In this document: in pieces, positions 16,803 through 30,038 of the stretch
How the letters are laid out: every line of letters starts with the position of its first letter
Numbering within the stretch: the first letter of the stretch is position 1
Origin: Aquipseudomonas ullengensis
GTDB lineage: Bacteria > Pseudomonadota > Gammaproteobacteria > Pseudomonadales > Pseudomonadaceae
Reading direction: 5' to 3'
Assembly: GCF_014174475.1 (NCBI RefSeq)
Contig: NZ_JACJUD010000001.1
Span: forward strand, 62,001 to 126,000
DNA length: 64,000 bases
Notes under the pieces: generated by a model
Seen by the model: only the letters and a program-made list of their open reading frames with translations
Database searches by the model: none
What the model was told of the DNA's origin: nothing
Translations under genes and position numbers: made by a program

Positions 16803-19738
16803 TGAGTCAGCTGATCTTTATCAGCGCGGCCTACCTGCTGCTGCTTTTCGGCGTTGCCTGGATCAGCGAACACGGCCTGATCCCGCGCTGGGTGATCCGC
16901 CATCCGCTGACCTACACCCTGTCGCTAGGCGTGTTCGCCAGCGCCTGGGCCTTCTACGGCACGGTCGGCCTGGCCTACCAGTACGGCTTCGGCTTTCTCG
17001 CCAGCTACCTGGGTGTGACCGGCGCCTTCCTCCTGGCACCGGTGCTGCTCTATCCGATCCTGCGCATCACCCGCACCTATCAGCTGTCGTCGCTGGCCGA
17101 CCTGTTCGCCTTCCGCTTTCGCAGCAGCTGGGCCGGCGCGCTGACCACACTGTTCATGCTGATCGGTGTGATGCCGCTGCTGGCCCTGCAGATCCAGGCG
17201 GTGGCCGACTCGATCGGCATCCTCACCCGCGAACCCCTGCAGAACCGCTTCGCCCTGGCGTTCTGTGCGCTGATCACGCTGTTCACCATTCTCTTCGGTG
17301 CCCGTCATATCGCCACCCGCGAGAAGCACGAAGGCCTGGTGTTCGCCATCGCCTTCGAGTCGGTGGTCAAGCTGTTCACCCTCGGCGCCATCGGTCTCTA
17401 CGCGCTGTATGGCGTGTTCGGCGGGCCGAGCGAGCTGGAGCTGTGGCTGGTACAGAACCAGGCCGCCCTCAACGCCCTGCACACGCCCTTGCAGGAAGGC
17501 CCCTGGCGCACCCTGCTGCTGGTGTTCTTCGCCTCGGCCATCGTCATGCCGCACATGTACCACATGGCCTTCACCGAGAACTTCAACCCGCGCGCCATCG
17601 TCAGCGCCAGCTGGGGCCTGCCGCTATTCCTGCTGCTGATGAGCCTGTCGGTGCCGCTGATCCTGTGGGCCGGGCTCAAGCTGGGCGCCACCACCAACCC
17701 CGAGTACTTCACCCTCGGCCTGGGCATCGCCGTCGGCAACAAGACCCTCGCCCTGCTGGCCTATGTCGGCGGTCTGTCCGCCTCCAGCGGACTGATCATC
17801 GTCACCACCCTGGCGCTGTCGGGCATGGCACTGAACCACCTGGTGCTGCCGCTCTACCAGCCGCCGGCACAGGGCAACATCTACCGCTGGCTGAAGTGGA
17901 CACGCCGCGCGCTGATCATCGCCATCATCATGGCCAGCTACGGCTTCTACCTGCTGCTCGGCGCCGAACAGGACCTGGCCAACCTGGGCATCGTCGCCTT
18001 CGTCGCCACCCTGCAGTTCCTCCCCGGCGTGCTCTCGGTGCTGTACTGGCCGACCGCCAATCGCCGCGGTTTCATCGCCGGCCTGCTCACCGGTATCGCG
18101 GTGTGGGCGGTGAGCATGCTGCTGCCGCTGGTGAGCAACCTGCAGGGCATCCACCTGCCGCTGTTCAACATCATCTACATCCTCGACCAGGAGAACTGGC
18201 ACCTGGCCGCGACCAGTTCGCTGGCGGCCAACGTGCTGGTGTTCACCCTGGTCTCGCTGTTCACCGAAGCCAGCAGCGAAGAGAAAAGCGCCGCCGAAGC
18301 CTGCACCGTGGACAACGTCCGCCGCCCACAACGCCGCGAGCTGGTCGCCGGCTCGCCCCAGGAGTTCGCCACCCAACTGGCCAAGCCGCTGGGCGGCAAG
18401 ACCGCGCAGAAGGAAGTGGAACAGGCTCTGCGCGACCTGCACCTGCCCTTCGACGAACCGCGGCCCTATGCCCTGCGCCGCCTGCGCGACCGCATCGAGG
18501 CCAACCTTTCCGGCCTGATGGGGCCGAGCGTGGCGCAGGACATCGTCGAGACCTTCCTGCCCTACAAGAACGGCAGCGAAACCTACGTCAGCGAAGATAT
18601 CCACTTCATCGAGAGCCGCCTGGAGGACTACCACCTGCGCCTCACCGGCCTGGCCGCCGAGCTGGATGCACTGCGCCGCTTCCACCGCCAGACCCTGCAG
18701 GAATTGCCAATGGGCGTCTGCTCGCTGGCCAAGGATCAGGAGATCCTCATGTGGAACCGTGCCATGGAGGAACTCACCGGCATCTCCGCGCAGCGCGTGG
18801 TCGGCTCGCGCCTGGGCGCCCTCGACCAGCCGTGGAAATCGCTGCTGGAGGACTTCACCCGCCAGCTCGACGAGCACCTACACAAGCAGCACCTGAACAT
18901 GGATGGCGAAATGCGCTGGCTCAACCTGCACAAGGCGGCCATCGACGAACCCCTGGCGCCGGGCAATAGCGGCCTGGTGCTGCTGGTGGAAGACGTGACA
19001 GAAACCCGCGTGCTGGAAGATCAGCTGGTGCACTCCGAGCGCCTGGCCAGCATCGGTCGCCTGGCTGCCGGCGTGGCCCATGAAATCGGCAACCCGGTCA
19101 CCGGCATTGCCTGCCTGGCGCAGAACCTGCGCGAGGACCGCGAGGACGACGACGAAATGGTCGAACTGAGCGGGCAGATCCTCGACCAGACCAAACGCAT
19201 CTCGCGCATCGTCCAGTCGCTGATGAACTTCGCCCATGCCGGCCAGCAGCAGCGCGCCGAATACCCGGTCAGCCTGGCCGAGGTGGCGCAGGACGCCATT
19301 GGTCTGCTGGCGCTCAACCGCAACAGCACCGAAGTGCAGTTCTTCAACCTGTGCGACCCCGACCACCTGGCCAAGGGCGACCCGCAACGCCTGGCCCAGG
19401 TGCTGATCAACCTGCTGTCCAACGCCCGCGACGCTTCACCGCCGGGCGGCGCCATCCGCGTGACCAGCGAAGTCTCGGAAATGAGCGTGGTCCTGCAGGT
19501 GGAGGACGAAGGCACCGGTATTCCGCAGGCCATAATGGATCGCCTGTTCGAACCCTTCTTCACCACCAAGGACCCGGGCAAGGGCACCGGCCTGGGCCTC
19601 GCACTGGTCTATTCCATCGTGGAAGAGCATTATGGGCAGATCACCATCGACAGCCCGGCAGACCCCGAGCGCCAACTCGGAACCCGTTTCCGCGTTACCC
19701 TGCCGCGCTTTATCGACACGACGCCCGTAGCGACCTAA
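16784..19738 (+). CDS. cbrA: Sensor histidine kinase CbrA with sodium/solute symporter-like N-terminal domain
   Basis: 984 residues. Residues about 1-500 form a 13-helix sodium/solute symporter-like domain ([32 protein letters not shown]). A linker STAC-like region follows, then a PAS domain (about 635-740, [20 protein letters not shown]). The kinase core is last: H-box [21 protein letters not shown]-box [13 protein letters not shown]-boxes DEGTGIP and [11 protein letters not shown]. It phosphorylates CbrB in response to carbon/nitrogen balance. The ATG at 16784 lacks a clear Shine-Dalgarno sequence, in keeping with ancestral coupling to cbrX. An adjacent GTG at 16781 is possible. Confidence 0.95.
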   Translation: MLTSFDLSQLIFISAAYLLLLFGVAWISEHGLIPRWVIRHPLTYTLSLGVFASAWAFYGTVGLAYQYGFGFLASYLGVTGAFLLAPVLLYPILRITRTYQLSSLADLFAFRFRSSWAGALTTLFMLIGVMPLLALQIQAVADSIGILTREPLQNRFALAFCALITLFTILFGARHIATREKHEGLVFAIAFESVVKLFTLGAIGLYALYGVFGGPSELELWLVQNQAALNALHTPLQEGPWRTLLLVFFASAIVMPHMYHMAFTENFNPRAIVSASWGLPLFLLLMSLSVPLILWAGLKLGATTNPEYFTLGLGIAVGNKTLALLAYVGGLSASSGLIIVTTLALSGMALNHLVLPLYQPPAQGNIYRWLKWTRRALIIAIIMASYGFYLLLGAEQDLANLGIVAFVATLQFLPGVLSVLYWPTANRRGFIAGLLTGIAVWAVSMLLPLVSNLQGIHLPLFNIIYILDQENWHLAATSSLAANVLVFTLVSLFTEASSEEKSAAEACTVDNVRRPQRRELVAGSPQEFATQLAKPLGGKTAQKEVEQALRDLHLPFDEPRPYALRRLRDRIEANLSGLMGPSVAQDIVETFLPYKNGSETYVSEDIHFIESRLEDYHLRLTGLAAELDALRRFHRQTLQELPMGVCSLAKDQEILMWNRAMEELTGISAQRVVGSRLGALDQPWKSLLEDFTRQLDEHLHKQHLNMDGEMRWLNLHKAAIDEPLAPGNSGLVLLVEDVTETRVLEDQLVHSERLASIGRLAAGVAHEIGNPVTGIACLAQNLREDREDDDEMVELSGQILDQTKRISRIVQSLMNFAHAGQQQRAEYPVSLAEVAQDAIGLLALNRNSTEVQFFNLCDPDHLAKGDPQRLAQVLINLLSNARDASPPGGAIRVTSEVSEMSVVLQVEDEGTGIPQAIMDRLFEPFFTTKDPGKGTGLGLALVYSIVEEHYGQITIDSPADPERQLGTRFRVTLPRFIDTTPVAT

Positions 19739-19769
19739 GCAGTGACCTGAGATCGTCGAGAGAGAATCA

Positions 19770-21185
<1,416 letters not shown>

Positions 21186-21230
21186 GCCGTTACCCGCGCG
21201 ACCCACGGGCCGCGCAAAGGTTCCGCAAGC

Positions 21231-21257
21231 TGTTACCCCTGCAAATATTGCGTAACA
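21231..21257. promoter_or_regulatory. Candidate CbrB upstream activating site for crcZ
   Basis: TGTTAC (21231-21236) and GTAACA (21252-21257) form a dyad with a 15-bp spacer, close to the TGTTAC-N-GTAACA site described for CbrB (I recall a spacer of 14). Further half-sites, GTTAC at 21189 and GTAAC at 21273, flank it. The dyad lies about 100 bp before the sigma-54 promoter, a normal enhancer distance. The right half overlaps the start of the cbrB terminator hairpin. Confidence 0.6.
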
Positions 21258-21258
21258 A

Positions 21259-21294
21259 AGCCGGGTTCATCGGTAACGGAAACCCGGCTTTTTT
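21259..21294 (+). terminator. Rho-independent terminator of cbrAB
   Basis: AGCCGGGTT pairs with AACCCGGCT, followed by six T residues, 74 bp after the cbrB stop. It isolates crcZ from the cbrAB transcript. Confidence 0.85.
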
Positions 21295-21354
21295 GTGCCT
21301 GCCGTTTACCACTGAAAATCGTAAGTGACTGAAAACAAAGGGCTTACAAAAAAC

Positions 21355-21370
21355 TGGCACGGGTTCTGCT
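21355..21370 (+). promoter_or_regulatory. Sigma-54 promoter of crcZ
   Basis: TGGCACGGGTTCTGCT matches the -24/-12 consensus TGGCACG-N4-TTGCT except for one base. Transcription would start near 21380, at GCACAACAAC, as in known CrcZ RNAs. Confidence 0.85.
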
Positions 21371-21379
21371 TTATCTCTT

Positions 21380-21740
21380 GCACAACAACAATAACAAGCT
21401 TGAACCCACACAATAAAAATAAGACAGAACGACTCCAGCACAACAAAAACAACATGGCGGAGGCGCAGCTAACTGATTCTTTTGGAGAGGATTTGCCTTT
21501 GGGGTTCGCCCCACGACCAGGCTGAGAACAACAAAACTGCTCTAAAGCAGCGCCTGAACTGGTTGGGTCACGGAATGATCATGGCAGCATCAGCATCCAA
21601 AGCAATCCGTTTGCTACTGGTACCCGAATTGGGATACCAACAACGGGCTGAACAACAAAAACAACAGGCCCGCTATAACAATAATAATAAAGCACGCACC
21701 TACTTGGGGGGGAGCTTCGGCTCCCCCAGTAGCTTTACCC
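21380..21740 (+). ncRNA. crcZ: CrcZ small RNA, Hfq/Crc decoy
   Basis: About 360 nt between cbrB and pcnB, the conserved place for CrcZ. The sequence is rich in A/CA runs: ACAACAACAATAACAA at its 5' end, AATAAAAATAAG, ACAACAAAAACAAC (about 21440), GAACAACAAAAC (about 21527), GAACAACAAAAACAAC (about 21650) and ATAACAATAATAATAAAG (about 21675). That gives about six AANAANAA-type motifs. CrcZ binds Hfq with Crc and relieves catabolite repression. It is driven by the sigma-54 promoter at 21355 and ends in the hairpin at 21700-21732. No ORF in it looks genuine. Confidence 0.88.
21700..21735 (+). terminator. Terminator hairpin of crcZ
   Basis: CTACTTGGGGGGGAGC, loop TTCG, then GCTCCCCCAGTAG form a long GC-rich stem with a stable tetraloop. 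The T stretch afterwards is short (CTTTACC), so termination may be partly read through into pcnB. Confidence 0.75.
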
Positions 21741-21846
21741 CCAATCCCCGTTTTAATTCACCATCCCCCCTCCCAGTGCTAGAATCCGCGCCAATCCTGC
21801 GGTCTCTTGCGTTCCCGGCCGCCTATACCCCCAGACAGTGCCGCCC

Positions 21847-23247
21847 ATGCTGAAGAAGCTGTTCAAGTCTTTTCGCTCTCCCCTGAAGCGCAACGCCCCT
21901 CATCACAGCGCCCCGGAAGTTCTAGGCCCTCGCCAGCATTCGCTGCAGCGCTCCCAGTTCAGCCGCAACGCAGTGAACGTAGTGGAACGCCTGCAGCATG
22001 CCGGTTACCAGGCCTACCTGGTCGGTGGCTGCGTACGCGACACGCTGCTCGGCATCCACCCCAAGGACTTCGATGTGGCCACCAGCGCCACCCCTGAGCA
22101 AGTCCGCGCCGAGTTCCGCAATGCCCGCGTGATTGGCCGCCGCTTCAAGCTGGCCCATGTGCACTTCGGCCGGGAGATCATCGAAGTCGCCACCTTCCGC
22201 AGCAATCACCCCCAGGGTGACGAGGAAGAAGACAGCCACCAGTCGTCTCGCAATGAAAGCGGACGCATCCTGCGCGACAACGTGTATGGCAACCAGGAAG
22301 ACGACGCCCAGCGCCGCGACTTCACCATCAACGCCCTATACTTCGACGTTACTGGCGAGCGCATCCTCGACTACGCCCGTGGCATGCACGACGTACGCAA
22401 CCGCCTAGTGCGGCTGATTGGCGACCCCGAGCAGCGCTACCTGGAAGACCCAGTGCGCATGCTGCGTGCAGTACGTTTCGCCGCCAAACTCGACTTCGAT
22501 ATCGAGAAGCACAGCGCCGCACCGATCCAGCGTCTGGCACCGATGCTGCGCGACATCCCCTCCGCGCGCCTGTTCGATGAAGTGCTCAAGCTGTTCCTCG
22601 CCGGTTACGCCGAACACACCTTCGAGCTGCTGGTCGAATACGACCTGTTCGCCCCGCTGTTCCCGGCCAGTGCCGCCGCACTCAAGCGCAACCCGGAATA
22701 CGCCGGCAAACTGATCCGCCAGGCCCTGGCCAATACCGACGACCGCATTGCCCAGGGCAAAACGGTCACCCCGGCCTTCCTCTTCGCCGCCCTGTTGTGG
22801 CCTGCCCTGCCTGCCCGCGCCCTGCAACTGCAGGATCGTGGCATGCCACCGATTCCGGCCATGCAGGAAGCGGCTCACGACCTGATCACCGAGCAGTGCA
22901 AGCGCATCGCGATTCCCAAGCGGTTCACCATCCCGATCCGCGAAATCTGGGACATGCAGGAACGCCTGCCGCGCCGCAGTGGCAAGCGCGCCGACCAGTT
23001 GCTGGAAAATCCGCGCTTTCGCGCCGGCTACGACTTCCTCCTGCTGCGTGAAGACGCTGGAGAGAAGACCGACGGCCTGGGCGACTGGTGGACCGACTAC
23101 CAGGACAGCAACGACAGCGAACGCCGCGGCATGATCCGCGACCTCGCCAACCGCCCGGATGACGAAGGCGCGCCTGCCGCAGCCAAGCGCCGTCGTGGCG
23201 GCCGCCGCCGTCGCGGTCCGCGCACGGACGCTCCGGCCAGCGAATAA
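21847..23247 (+). CDS. pcnB: Poly(A) polymerase I
   Basis: 466 residues. The nucleotidyltransferase head has YLVGGCVRDTLLGIHPKDFD with the two catalytic aspartates, then RRDFTINALYFDV and EDPVRMLRAVRFAAKLDF, standard for PcnB/CCA-adding enzymes. The C-terminal tail is strongly basic (AAKRRRGGRRRRGPRTD) for RNA binding. It adds 3' A-tails that promote RNA decay. I start at the ATG at 21847 (MLKKLFKSF); a GTG at 21838 is in frame. It is followed by folK after 1 bp. Confidence 0.93.
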   Translation: MLKKLFKSFRSPLKRNAPHHSAPEVLGPRQHSLQRSQFSRNAVNVVERLQHAGYQAYLVGGCVRDTLLGIHPKDFDVATSATPEQVRAEFRNARVIGRRFKLAHVHFGREIIEVATFRSNHPQGDEEEDSHQSSRNESGRILRDNVYGNQEDDAQRRDFTINALYFDVTGERILDYARGMHDVRNRLVRLIGDPEQRYLEDPVRMLRAVRFAAKLDFDIEKHSAAPIQRLAPMLRDIPSARLFDEVLKLFLAGYAEHTFELLVEYDLFAPLFPASAAALKRNPEYAGKLIRQALANTDDRIAQGKTVTPAFLFAALLWPALPARALQLQDRGMPPIPAMQEAAHDLITEQCKRIAIPKRFTIPIREIWDMQERLPRRSGKRADQLLENPRFRAGYDFLLLREDAGEKTDGLGDWWTDYQDSNDSERRGMIRDLANRPDDEGAPAAAKRRRGGRRRRGPRTDAPASE

Positions 23248-23248
23248 G

Positions 23249-23734
23249 ATGGAACGGGTCTATATCGGCCTGGGTAGCAACCTGGCCGAGCCGCTGCAGC
23301 AACTCCGTGCGGCCTTGGCGGCGCTGGCCGCGCTGCCAGGCAGCCAACTGGCTGGCGTGTCGTCCTTCTATGCCAGCGACCCGCTCGGCCCGCCGGACCA
23401 GCCGCGCTACGTGAATGCCGTCGCCGCCCTGGATACCCGCCTGCAACCGCTCGAACTGCTCGACGCCCTGCAGACCATCGAACGCGAACAGGGCCGCGTA
23501 CGCAAAGCTGAACGCTGGGGCCCACGCACCCTCGATCTGGACATCCTGCTGTTTGGCCAACGCTGCCTCGCCGAAGAGCGCCTGGTCGTACCGCACTACC
23601 ACATGCACGCCCGTGCCTTTGTGCTGTATCCGCTGGCAGAGATCGCTGCCGACCTGCTGCTACCGGATGGCCGCCCCCTGAGCGAGCTGCTCGCCGCCTG
23701 CCCATTCGCAGGGCTGGAGCGCCTGCCCGGCTAG
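23249..23734 (+). CDS. folK: 6-hydroxymethyl-7,8-dihydropterin pyrophosphokinase
   Basis: 161 residues, full length for HPPK. VYIGLGSNLAEPLQQL is the N-terminal motif, and ERWGPRTLDLDILLFG holds the Arg and Asp pair that binds magnesium-ATP. PHYHMHARAFVLYPLAEIA is the C-terminal signature. It transfers pyrophosphate from ATP to the pterin for folate synthesis. The start lies 1 bp past the pcnB stop, so the pair is coupled; panBCD follows after a promoter region. folP is about 29 kb away in this window. Confidence 0.94.
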   Translation: MERVYIGLGSNLAEPLQQLRAALAALAALPGSQLAGVSSFYASDPLGPPDQPRYVNAVAALDTRLQPLELLDALQTIEREQGRVRKAERWGPRTLDLDILLFGQRCLAEERLVVPHYHMHARAFVLYPLAEIAADLLLPDGRPLSELLAACPFAGLERLPG

Positions 23735-23781
23735 CGCCCCCAACGCAGGTAACGCCGTAACACAGCGGTAACACCCCACGA

Positions 23782-23810
23782 TTGACTTCATGCACCCTCA
23801 TCGGGACTAT
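23782..23810 (+). promoter_or_regulatory. Candidate promoter of panBCD
   Basis: TTGACT (-35, 23782-23787) is followed after 17 bp by GACTAT (-10), a fair sigma-70 match, 57 bp before the panB start. Just upstream three GTAAC direct repeats (23752-23772) could be regulator half-sites. Confidence 0.4.
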
Positions 23811-23866
23811 AGGCGTCCCGTTGCCCCGCGGCGGTGCAAGCACCGCGCGCAGATGAGGAAGATTTC

Positions 23867-24667
23867 ATGCCTGATACAACCATAAGCACCCTGTTGGGCC
23901 TCAAGCAGAAGAGCGAGAAAATCGCCATGCTGACTGCCTACGACGCCACCTTCGCCCAGGCTGCCTGCCAGGCTGGTGTGGATGTGCTGCTGGTGGGCGA
24001 CTCCCTCGGCATGGTCCTGCAGGGGCACGACAGCACCCTGCCGGTCAGCCTCAACGAGATGGCCTATCACACCGCCGCGGTGAAGCGCGGCAACCAGGGC
24101 GCACTGATCCTCAGCGACCTGCCCTTCATGGCCTACGCCACCCTTGAGCAGACCTTCGCCAGCAGCGCCGTCCTGATGCAGGCCGGTGCGCACATGGTCA
24201 AGCTGGAAGGCGCCGCCTGGCTGGCTGAGCCCATCCGCCAACTGGCTGAGCGCGGCGTACCGGTGTGCGCGCACCTCGGCCTGACCCCGCAGGCGGTCAA
24301 CGTCCTGGGCGGCTACAAGGTCCAAGGCCGTGGCGATGCCGCCGCGCGCCAGCTGCGTGCCGACGCCATGGCCCTGGAACAGGCTGGCGCCGCCATGCTG
24401 CTGCTGGAATGCGTGCCCAGTGAACTGGCTGCCGAGATCAGCCAGTCGGTGAAGATTCCGGTGATCGGTATTGGCGCAGGCTCGGCCACCGATGGCCAGG
24501 TGCTGGTCCTGCACGACATGCTCGGCCTGTCCCTGACCGGTCGCGCACCGAAGTTCGTGAAGAACTTCATGGAAGGCCAGCCAAGCATCCAGGCCGCCCT
24601 CGCCGCCTATGTAGAGGCGGTCAAGAACGTCAGCTTCCCCGGCGAAGAACACGGATTCTCTGCATGA
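23867..24667 (+). CDS. panB: Ketopantoate hydroxymethyltransferase
   Basis: 266 residues. [39 protein letters not shown] covers the metal and ketopantoate site; [20 protein letters not shown] and [22 protein letters not shown] are PanB signatures. It adds a hydroxymethyl group from methylene-THF to 2-oxoisovalerate, the first step of pantothenate synthesis. The ATG at 23867 follows GAGGAAGATTTC. Its stop overlaps the panC start by 4 bp. Confidence 0.95.
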   Translation: MPDTTISTLLGLKQKSEKIAMLTAYDATFAQAACQAGVDVLLVGDSLGMVLQGHDSTLPVSLNEMAYHTAAVKRGNQGALILSDLPFMAYATLEQTFASSAVLMQAGAHMVKLEGAAWLAEPIRQLAERGVPVCAHLGLTPQAVNVLGGYKVQGRGDAAARQLRADAMALEQAGAAMLLLECVPSELAAEISQSVKIPVIGIGAGSATDGQVLVLHDMLGLSLTGRAPKFVKNFMEGQPSIQAALAAYVEAVKNVSFPGEEHGFSA

Positions 24668-25512
24668 ACACCGTCAAGACCGTACGTGAACTGCGCGCCG
24701 TCGTGGCCCGCGTACGCAGTGAAGGCAAACGCATCGGCTTCGTGCCGACCATGGGCAACCTGCACGAAGGCCATATCGCCCTGGTGGAAAAGGCTAGCCA
24801 GCGTGCCGACTTCGTGATCGCCAGCATCTTCGTCAACCCGCTGCAGTTCGGCCCCAACGAAGACCTGGCGACCTACCCGCGCACCCTGGTCGCCGACCAG
24901 GAGAAACTGGTCGCCGCCGGCTGCCAGCTGCTGTTCGCCCCCGATGTGGAAGAGATGTACCCCAACGGCATGGGCGGCCTGACCAACGTCAGCGTGCCCG
25001 GCGTGTCCGAAGGCCTGTGCGGCGGCAGCCGCCCCGGCCACTTCGATGGCGTCGCCACCGTGGTCACCAAGCTGTTCAACATGGTGCAGCCGGACCTCGC
25101 CATCTTCGGCGAGAAGGACTTCCAGCAACTGGCGGTGATCCGCGCCCTGGTGCGCGACCTGAACATGCCGGTGCAGATCATCGGCGAGCCGACCGCGCGT
25201 GCCGAAGACGGCCTGGCGCTGTCCTCACGCAATGGCTACCTGAACGATGAGCAGCGCGCCGCCGCCCCTGCCCTGTACCGCACCCTGAATCAGCTGGCGG
25301 ATGCGGTGCGCCAGGGCGAGCGTGACTTCGCCCAGCTGGTCACAACCGGCAAGGCCAGCCTGGAAGCCGCCGGCCTGCGCCCCGACTACCTGGAAGTGCG
25401 CGACAGCAGCACCCTGCGCCAGGCCGGCGCCGACACCCAGCAGCTGGTGATCCTGGCCGCTGCCTTCCTCGGCAAGACGCGCCTGATCGACAACCTGGCT
25501 TTCGACCTGTAA
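24664..25512 (+). CDS. panC: Pantothenate synthetase (pantoate-beta-alanine ligase)
   Basis: 282 residues. [16 protein letters not shown] is the HIGH-type nucleotide motif; [19 protein letters not shown] and [15 protein letters not shown] are family signatures, the latter replacing KMSKS. It joins pantoate to beta-alanine using ATP. It is coupled to panB by ATGA, and panD follows after 80 bp. Confidence 0.95.
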   Translation: MNTVKTVRELRAVVARVRSEGKRIGFVPTMGNLHEGHIALVEKASQRADFVIASIFVNPLQFGPNEDLATYPRTLVADQEKLVAAGCQLLFAPDVEEMYPNGMGGLTNVSVPGVSEGLCGGSRPGHFDGVATVVTKLFNMVQPDLAIFGEKDFQQLAVIRALVRDLNMPVQIIGEPTARAEDGLALSSRNGYLNDEQRAAAPALYRTLNQLADAVRQGERDFAQLVTTGKASLEAAGLRPDYLEVRDSSTLRQAGADTQQLVILAAAFLGKTRLIDNLAFDL

Positions 25513-25592
25513 AGCCCGCACAGCACAGTCTTGAACCCCTCCGGGGGTTCGGGCAAACTCTGCCGCCGCCGCATTCCGAGAAGGGACCCGCC

Positions 25593-25973
25593 ATGCACGC
25601 CATCATGCTCAAGGCCAAGCTGCACCGCGCCATCGTCACCCACGCCGTGCTCGATTACGAAGGCTCCTGCGCCATCGACGGCGAGTGGCTGGACCTGTCC
25701 GGCATTCGCGAGTACGAGCAGATCCAGCTGTACAACGTGGACAACGGTGAACGCTTCACCACCTACGCCATCCGCGGTGAAGAAGGCTCCAAGATCATCT
25801 CGGTCAACGGCGCCGCCGCACACAAGGCCGGCGTCGGTCACCGCCTGATCATCTGCGCCTACGCCCACTACAGCGAAGCCGAGCTGGCCAATTTCCAGCC
25901 GCGCGTGCTGTACATGGGCGCCGAAGGCGAGCTGAGCCACACCAGCAACGCGATTCCCGTACAGGTCGCCTGA
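25593..25973 (+). CDS. panD: Aspartate 1-decarboxylase proenzyme
   Basis: 126 residues, full length. The self-cleavage site is Gly24-Ser25 in YEGSCAID, producing the pyruvoyl group on Ser25; Lys9 and Tyr58-type residues of the active site are in [12 protein letters not shown] and later. It makes beta-alanine for PanC, completing the panBCD set. A strong terminator follows 24 bp after the stop. Confidence 0.95.
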   Translation: MHAIMLKAKLHRAIVTHAVLDYEGSCAIDGEWLDLSGIREYEQIQLYNVDNGERFTTYAIRGEEGSKIISVNGAAAHKAGVGHRLIICAYAHYSEAELANFQPRVLYMGAEGELSHTSNAIPVQVA

Positions 25974-25997
25974 CCCAGACCCGTACCGCTACACTTC

Positions 25998-26023
25998 AAG
26001 CCCGGAACCTTCCGGGCTTTTTT
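25998..26023 (+). terminator. Rho-independent terminator of panBCD
   Basis: AAGCCCGGAA, loop CC, TTCCGGGCTT followed by T residues. Its T-tract runs directly into the left arm of the palindromic element at 26021. Confidence 0.9.
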
Positions 26024-26166
26024 ACAGGCCATTGAAAACGTTGGCGAGGCAGCCGAGGCTAGGCGAGAACAACCGAAAAAGCGCAGTTTACGAGCTGTAA
26101 ATGAGCATTTTGAGGTTGTTCTCAACGACGTATCGGCAACGCAGATAGTTTTCAATGGCCTGTAAA
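26021..26166. repeat. Structured palindromic intergenic element, copy 1 (covaries with copy 2 at 62380)
   Basis: Three nested dyads share one axis. Outer: 19-bp perfect arms TTTACAGGCCATTGAAAAC (26021-26039) and its complement (26148-26166). Middle: GAGAACAACC (26065-26074) and GGTTGTTCTC (26114-26123). Apical: TTTAC (26087-26091) and GTAAA (26097-26101). Copy 2 shares the core GCGCA-TTTACGAGCTGTAAATGAGCATT and the flanks of the arms, but has different, still complementary arms. It separates panD from pgi. Confidence 0.85.
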
Positions 26167-26209
26167 TGCTCGACAGCACACCGGCCACACAACAAGGAAA
26201 CAGCCGCTC

Positions 26210-27874
26210 ATGGCGTACCACCAGCACCCGCTAGACGTCACCACCCTGCCCGCCTGGGAGGCCCTGCGCCAGCATCGCGAGGCCATGCAGACGTTCAGCA
26301 TGCGCGAAGCCTTCGCCAGCGACGCCAAGCGCTTCAACCAGTTCTCCATGAGCACCTGCGGCCTGTTTCTCGATTACTCGAAGAACCTGATCACCCCGCA
26401 AACCCGCGATCTGCTGGTCAACCTGGCCAAGGAAGCTGGCCTGGAAGCGGCCATCGAAGCCCTGTTCAACGGCGAGCAGCTGAACGCCTCGGAAGGCCGC
26501 CCGGCGCTGCACACCGCGTTGCGCCGGCCGATCGGCGACTGTGTCAAGGTCGACGGGGTCAACGTGATGCCCGACGTGCATCGCGTGCTCAACCAGATGA
26601 CCGATATCGTTGGGCGCATCCACAGCAACATGTGGCGCGGCTACAGCGAGAAAGCCATCACCGACGTAGTCAACATCGGTATCGGCGGCTCCTTCCTCGG
26701 TCCGCAACTGGTTTCCGAGGCGCTGCTGCCGTTTACCCAGCACGGCGTGCGCTGCCATTACCTGGCCAATATCGACGGCAGCGAGTTCCATGAGCTGACC
26801 GCCAAGCTGAGCGCCGAAACCACCCTGTTCATCGTTTCCAGCAAGTCCTTCAGCACCCTGGAAACCCTGAAGAATGCCCAGGCGGCGCGCACCTGGTACC
26901 TGGCCCGTGGCGGTACCGAGGAGAAGCTCTACCGCCACTTCATCGCCGTGACCAGCAACAAGGAAGCGGCCATCGAGTTCGGCATCCGCGAGAAGAACGT
27001 GTTCCCGATGTGGGACTGGGTCGGCGGGCGCTACTCGCTGTGGTCGGCCATCGGCCTGCCGATCGCCCTGGCCATCGGCATGTCCAACTTCAAGGAACTG
27101 CTGTCCGGCGCCTACAGCATGGACAGCCACTTCCGCAGCACCTCCTTCGACAAGAACATGCCGGTACTGCTGGCCCTGCTCGGCGTCTGGTACGGCAACT
27201 TCTGGGGCGCGCAGAGCCACGCCATCCTGCCGTACGACCACTACCTGCGGAACATCACCAAGCACCTGCAGCAGCTGGACATGGAATCCAACGGCAAGAG
27301 CGTGCGCCAGGACGGCAGCCCGGTGAGCACCGATACCGGCCCGGTGATCTGGGGCGGCGTCGGCTGCAACGGCCAGCATGCCTACCACCAGTTGCTGCAC
27401 CAGGGCACCCAGCTGATTCCGGCCGACTTCATCGTGCCGGTGGTCAGCTACAACCCGGTGGCCGACCACCACCAGTGGCTGTACGCCAACTGCCTGTCGC
27501 AGAGCCAGGCGCTGATGCTCGGCAAGAGCCGCGAGGAGGCCGAAGCCGAACTGCGCGTGAAGGGCGCTGGCGAGGCCGAAGTGCAGCGCCTGGCGCCGCA
27601 CAAGGTGATCCCGGGCAACCGTCCGAGCAACACCCTGGTGATGGAACGGGTCAGCCCGCGCCGCCTGGGAGCGCTGGTGGCGATGTACGAGCACAAGGTG
27701 TTCGTACAGAGCGTGATCTGGGGCATCAACGCCTTCGACCAGTGGGGCGTGGAGCTGGGCAAGGACCTCGGCAAGGGCGTCTACCAGCGCCTCACTGGCT
27801 GGGACCAACCCGCCGCCGAGGACGCCTCGACCCAGGGCCTGATCGACTTCTTCCGCGGCCGTCACCGCGGTTGA
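26210..27874 (+). CDS. pgi: Glucose-6-phosphate isomerase
   Basis: 554 residues. [18 protein letters not shown] and the phosphate-binding [16 protein letters not shown] are present. The first family signature is [18 protein letters not shown] with the catalytic region following, and [16 protein letters not shown] precedes the C-terminal Lys in [22 protein letters not shown]. It interconverts glucose-6-phosphate and fructose-6-phosphate, gluconeogenic in Pseudomonas, which lacks phosphofructokinase. The ATG at 26210 follows AAGGAAAC. It stands alone between two terminators. Confidence 0.95.
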   Translation: MAYHQHPLDVTTLPAWEALRQHREAMQTFSMREAFASDAKRFNQFSMSTCGLFLDYSKNLITPQTRDLLVNLAKEAGLEAAIEALFNGEQLNASEGRPALHTALRRPIGDCVKVDGVNVMPDVHRVLNQMTDIVGRIHSNMWRGYSEKAITDVVNIGIGGSFLGPQLVSEALLPFTQHGVRCHYLANIDGSEFHELTAKLSAETTLFIVSSKSFSTLETLKNAQAARTWYLARGGTEEKLYRHFIAVTSNKEAAIEFGIREKNVFPMWDWVGGRYSLWSAIGLPIALAIGMSNFKELLSGAYSMDSHFRSTSFDKNMPVLLALLGVWYGNFWGAQSHAILPYDHYLRNITKHLQQLDMESNGKSVRQDGSPVSTDTGPVIWGGVGCNGQHAYHQLLHQGTQLIPADFIVPVVSYNPVADHHQWLYANCLSQSQALMLGKSREEAEAELRVKGAGEAEVQRLAPHKVIPGNRPSNTLVMERVSPRRLGALVAMYEHKVFVQSVIWGINAFDQWGVELGKDLGKGVYQRLTGWDQPAAEDASTQGLIDFFRGRHRG

Positions 27875-27907
27875 CCCCGCAAACTCGACACCCTGTGGCT
27901 TAAGAAA

Positions 27908-27944
27908 AACGCCGCGACTCTCTTGCAGGGTCGCGGCGTTTTTT
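27908..27944 (+). terminator. Rho-independent terminator of pgi
   Basis: AACGCCGCGAC pairs with GTCGCGGCGTT, followed by a run of T. The rest of the 226-bp gap to acs contains a half REP (GCGAGCAACTCGCTCCTAC, about 27953) and the acs leader. Confidence 0.9.
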
Positions 27945-28082
27945 CTTCTGCGCGCGAGCAACTCGCTCCTACGTTCAGGCCCCGGCCACCGCTACCTGAC
28001 GGCAGGCAAACGAGCGCATTAACGGGCCACTACTTGAACCAAGCACCTGCTTGGGAGCACCCTAGCGGCATCGCGGCCACAC

Positions 28083-28090
28083 AAAAACAA
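28083..28090 (+). promoter_or_regulatory. Candidate Hfq/Crc (CA motif) site at the acs ribosome binding site
   Basis: AAAAACAA fits AANAANAA and directly abuts the GGA of the Shine-Dalgarno sequence, 10 nt before the acs ATG. Hfq/Crc bound here would block translation when preferred carbon sources are present. CrcZ, encoded in this window, would relieve it. Confidence 0.55.
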
Positions 28091-28100
28091 GGACCCCGCC

Positions 28101-30035
<1,935 letters not shown>

Positions 30036-30038
<3 letters not shown>

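Noticed and set aside
21325..21853. Small open frames in the crcZ interval (66 and 123 codons)
   Set aside because: They overlap the CrcZ RNA, are Asn/Lys/Gln-rich because of CA motifs, and lack ribosome binding sites.
26021..26166. Element copy 1 considered as an ordinary terminator or a REP
   Set aside because: Length near 146 bp, three nested dyads and a conserved core differ from the REP units at 6027 and 30157, and the panD terminator is a separate hairpin.
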